From Schinkia azotoformans LMG 9581 (GTDB lineage Bacteria; Bacillota; Bacilli; Bacillales; Bacillaceae_J), in assembly GCF_000307855.1 (NCBI RefSeq), contig NZ_AJLR01000045.1, forward strand, positions 1 through 64,000: a stretch of 64,000 nt of DNA. Reading direction: 5' to 3'. Below are positions 62,356-64,000 of this stretch, piece after piece. Numbering within the stretch: the stretch's first letter is position 1; every line of letters begins with the position of its first letter. The notes beneath the pieces were generated by a model. The model did not search any database and was not told the DNA's origin. It saw only the letters and a list, made by a program, of their open reading frames with translations. A program made the translations under genes and the position numbers.

Positions 62356-64000
62356 GTGCAAAATAATGTATTTGATCTCAAGTCGAAATATAAGCCAGAA
62401 GGAGATCAGCCGCAAGCGATTGCGAAGTTGGTAGAAGGTGTTAGACAGGGGAAAAAGTATCAAACCTTGCTTGGTGCAACGGGAACTGGAAAAACATTTA
62501 CGGTTTCGAATGTTATCAAGGAAATCAACAAACCAACGCTAATCCTGGCTCACAATAAAACATTAGCGGGTCAGCTCTACAGTGAGTTTAAGGAATTTTT
62601 CCCAAACAATGCTGTTGAGTATTTTGTGAGTTACTACGATTACTTCCAGCCTGAAGCGTATGTACCACACACCGATACCTATATCGAAAAGGATGCCAGC
62701 ATCAATGATGAGATTGATAAGCTGCGCCACTCGGCAACATCTTCACTTTTTGAACGGAATGATGTCATTATCGTGGCTAGTGTTTCGTGTATTTACGGCT
62801 TGGGTTCGCCGGAAGAATATCGTGACTTAGTTGTTTCGCTCAGGGTAGGAATGGAAAAAGAACGGGATCAGCTACTTCGCGACTTGGTTGATGTGCAATA
62901 CTCAAGAAATGATATTAATTTCCAGCGCGGGACATTCCGTGTTCGTGGTGATGTTGTTGAGATTTTTCCGGCATCACGGGATGAGCACTGTATTCGTGTG
63001 GAGTTTTTTGGTGACGAAATTGACCGCATTCGTGAAGTTGATGCGCTTACTGGCGAAATTCTCGGTGACCGTGAGCATGTTGCGATTTTCCCGGCTTCCC
63101 ACTTCGTTACACGTGAGGAAAAAATGAAAATTGCGATTGAGAGAATTGAAGCAGAACTTGAAGAAAGATTAACGGAGCTTCGTGAAAATAATAAACTTCT
63201 GGAGGCTCAAAGGTTGGAGCAGCGCACCCGTTATGACCTCGAAATGATGAGGGAAATGGGTTTTTGTTCAGGAATCGAGAACTACTCGCTGCACTTAACG
63301 TTAAGGCCTCCGGGATCAACTCCATATACATTGTTTGATTATTTTCCAAAGGACTTCCTACTCATCGTGGATGAATCACATGTTACCCTTCCGCAGGTTC
63401 GTGGCATGTACAACGGTGACAGGGCACGTAAACAAGTGTTGGTCGACCACGGCTTCCGTCTGCCAACCGCCTTGGACAACCGTCCATTAATGTTCGATGA
63501 ATTTGAAAAAGCGCTGCACCAAGCCATATTTGTATCAGCAACTCCTGGCCCATATGAGCAAGAGCATACGCCAGAGGTGATCCAACAAATCATTCGCCCA
63601 ACCGGACTTCTTGATCCAGAAATTGATGTCCGTCCAATCGAAGGTCAAATTGATGATTTAATTGGAGAAATCAATGCAAGGGTTGAAAAAAATGAGCGCG
63701 TCCTTGTGACGACGTTAACGAAAAAAATGTCCGAAGATTTAACGGATTATTTAAAAGACATTGGCATTAAAGTTGCTTATCTGCATTCTGAAATTAAAAC
63801 GCTGGAACGAATTGAGATTATTCGGGATCTCCGTCTTGGAAAATATGATGTGTTAATCGGCATCAACCTACTTCGGGAAGGGCTCGATATACCAGAGGTT
63901 TCGCTCGTTGCCATTTTAGATGCGGACAAAGAAGGCTTCCTGCGCTCCGAACGTTCATTAATTCAGACAATCGGCCGGGCGGCACGTAATGCCAATGGGC
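62356..64000 (+). CDS. uvrB: UvrB, excinuclease ABC subunit B (3' end outside window)
   Basis: 548 codons are visible, from a GTG start after ACGGAGG; the gene continues past the window end. It begins [20 protein letters not shown]. The Walker A is [10 protein letters not shown] at ~36-45. [20 protein letters not shown] is the beta-hairpin that grips [21 protein letters not shown] follows, and later come [20 protein letters not shown] and [17 protein letters not shown] with [13 protein letters not shown]. UvrB verifies DNA damage with UvrA and recruits UvrC. LexA-type boxes upstream indicate SOS control, as in B. subtilis. Confidence 0.97.
   Translation, partial: MQNNVFDLKSKYKPEGDQPQAIAKLVEGVRQGKKYQTLLGATGTGKTFTVSNVIKEINKPTLILAHNKTLAGQLYSEFKEFFPNNAVEYFVSYYDYFQPEAYVPHTDTYIEKDASINDEIDKLRHSATSSLFERNDVIIVASVSCIYGLGSPEEYRDLVVSLRVGMEKERDQLLRDLVDVQYSRNDINFQRGTFRVRGDVVEIFPASRDEHCIRVEFFGDEIDRIREVDALTGEILGDREHVAIFPASHFVTREEKMKIAIERIEAELEERLTELRENNKLLEAQRLEQRTRYDLEMMREMGFCSGIENYSLHLTLRPPGSTPYTLFDYFPKDFLLIVDESHVTLPQVRGMYNGDRARKQVLVDHGFRLPTALDNRPLMFDEFEKALHQAIFVSATPGPYEQEHTPEVIQQIIRPTGLLDPEIDVRPIEGQIDDLIGEINARVEKNERVLVTTLTKKMSEDLTDYLKDIGIKVAYLHSEIKTLERIEIIRDLRLGKYDVLIGINLLREGLDIPEVSLVAILDADKEGFLRSERSLIQTIGRAARNANG

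Overview
The window is chromosomal DNA from an endospore-forming, flagellated member of the Bacillaceae (Bacillus in the broad sense). The evidence is the AT-rich sequence, Bacillus-type ribosome binding sites, a gerA-type germination operon, a YjcZ-type tiny sporulation protein, and a gene order that largely follows the Bacillus subtilis degV-comF-flgM-flgN-flgK-flgL-fliW-csrA-hag-flaG-fliD-fliS-fliT-hpf-secA-prfB-cccB-ftsE-ftsX-ctpB-minJ-csbA-uvrB stretch (order recalled, not looked up).

Layout. 0.2-8.1 kb: an orphan antitoxin-like gene, a giant repeat-bearing YlqG/FliK-like gene overlapping a YlqH (FlhB C-terminal) gene, a fliS paralogue with its own flagellin, a coiled-coil gene and a yaaR gene. 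8.1-16.7 kb: degV, comFA, comFC, yvyF, then the late flagellar operon flgM-flgN-flgK-flgL and fliW-csrA. 16.8-18.6 kb: the main flagellin gene with a structured leader that contains likely CsrA sites. 18.7-33.4 kb: a flagellin glycosylation island inserted between hag and flaG. It holds a Maf-type nonulosonic acid transferase, pseB, pseC, a HAD and an ATP-grasp gene, pseF, pseG, pseI, and then a second module: AAC(3)-type acyltransferase, DUF4910/DUF2172 protein, TylF-like methyltransferase, FkbH-like HAD-IIIC protein, acyl carrier protein and VOC protein. 33.4-35.9 kb: a scar region with a group I intron-like RNA and a decayed AIPR (abortive infection) gene. 35.9-40.6 kb: a third, short flagellin, flaG, fliD, fliS, fliT. 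40.6-49.9 kb: a Uma2-family gene, hpf, secA, prfB with its programmed frameshift, cccB, ftsE, ftsX and an M23 peptidase. 50.3-54.1 kb: a germinant receptor operon in B-A-C order whose C gene has a homopolymer frameshift in its signal peptide. 54.3-64 kb: ctpB, a minJ-like gene, a cluster of small probable spore-surface genes, a PAS-GGDEF-EAL gene, csbA and the start of uvrB.

How it fits together. FlgM, FlgN, FlgK, FlgL, FliD, FliS, FliT, FliW and CsrA control and assemble the distal filament. PseB, PseC, PseG, PseI and PseF make CMP-pseudaminic acid, and Maf transfers it to flagellin. The FkbH, ACP, methyltransferase, DUF4910 and AAC(3) genes look like a route to an acyl (glyceric or O-methylglyceric) decoration of that sugar, and the gene set resembles what I recall of the Campylobacter jejuni Cj1293-Cj1302 region. 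I consider this second module the most interesting part of the window. SigD-type promoters (TAAA, about 15 bases, GCCGATAT) precede most flagellar transcription units and possibly pseB.

I saw no tRNA, rRNA, CRISPR array or intact insertion sequence. All family calls are from reading the sequence; nothing was searched.
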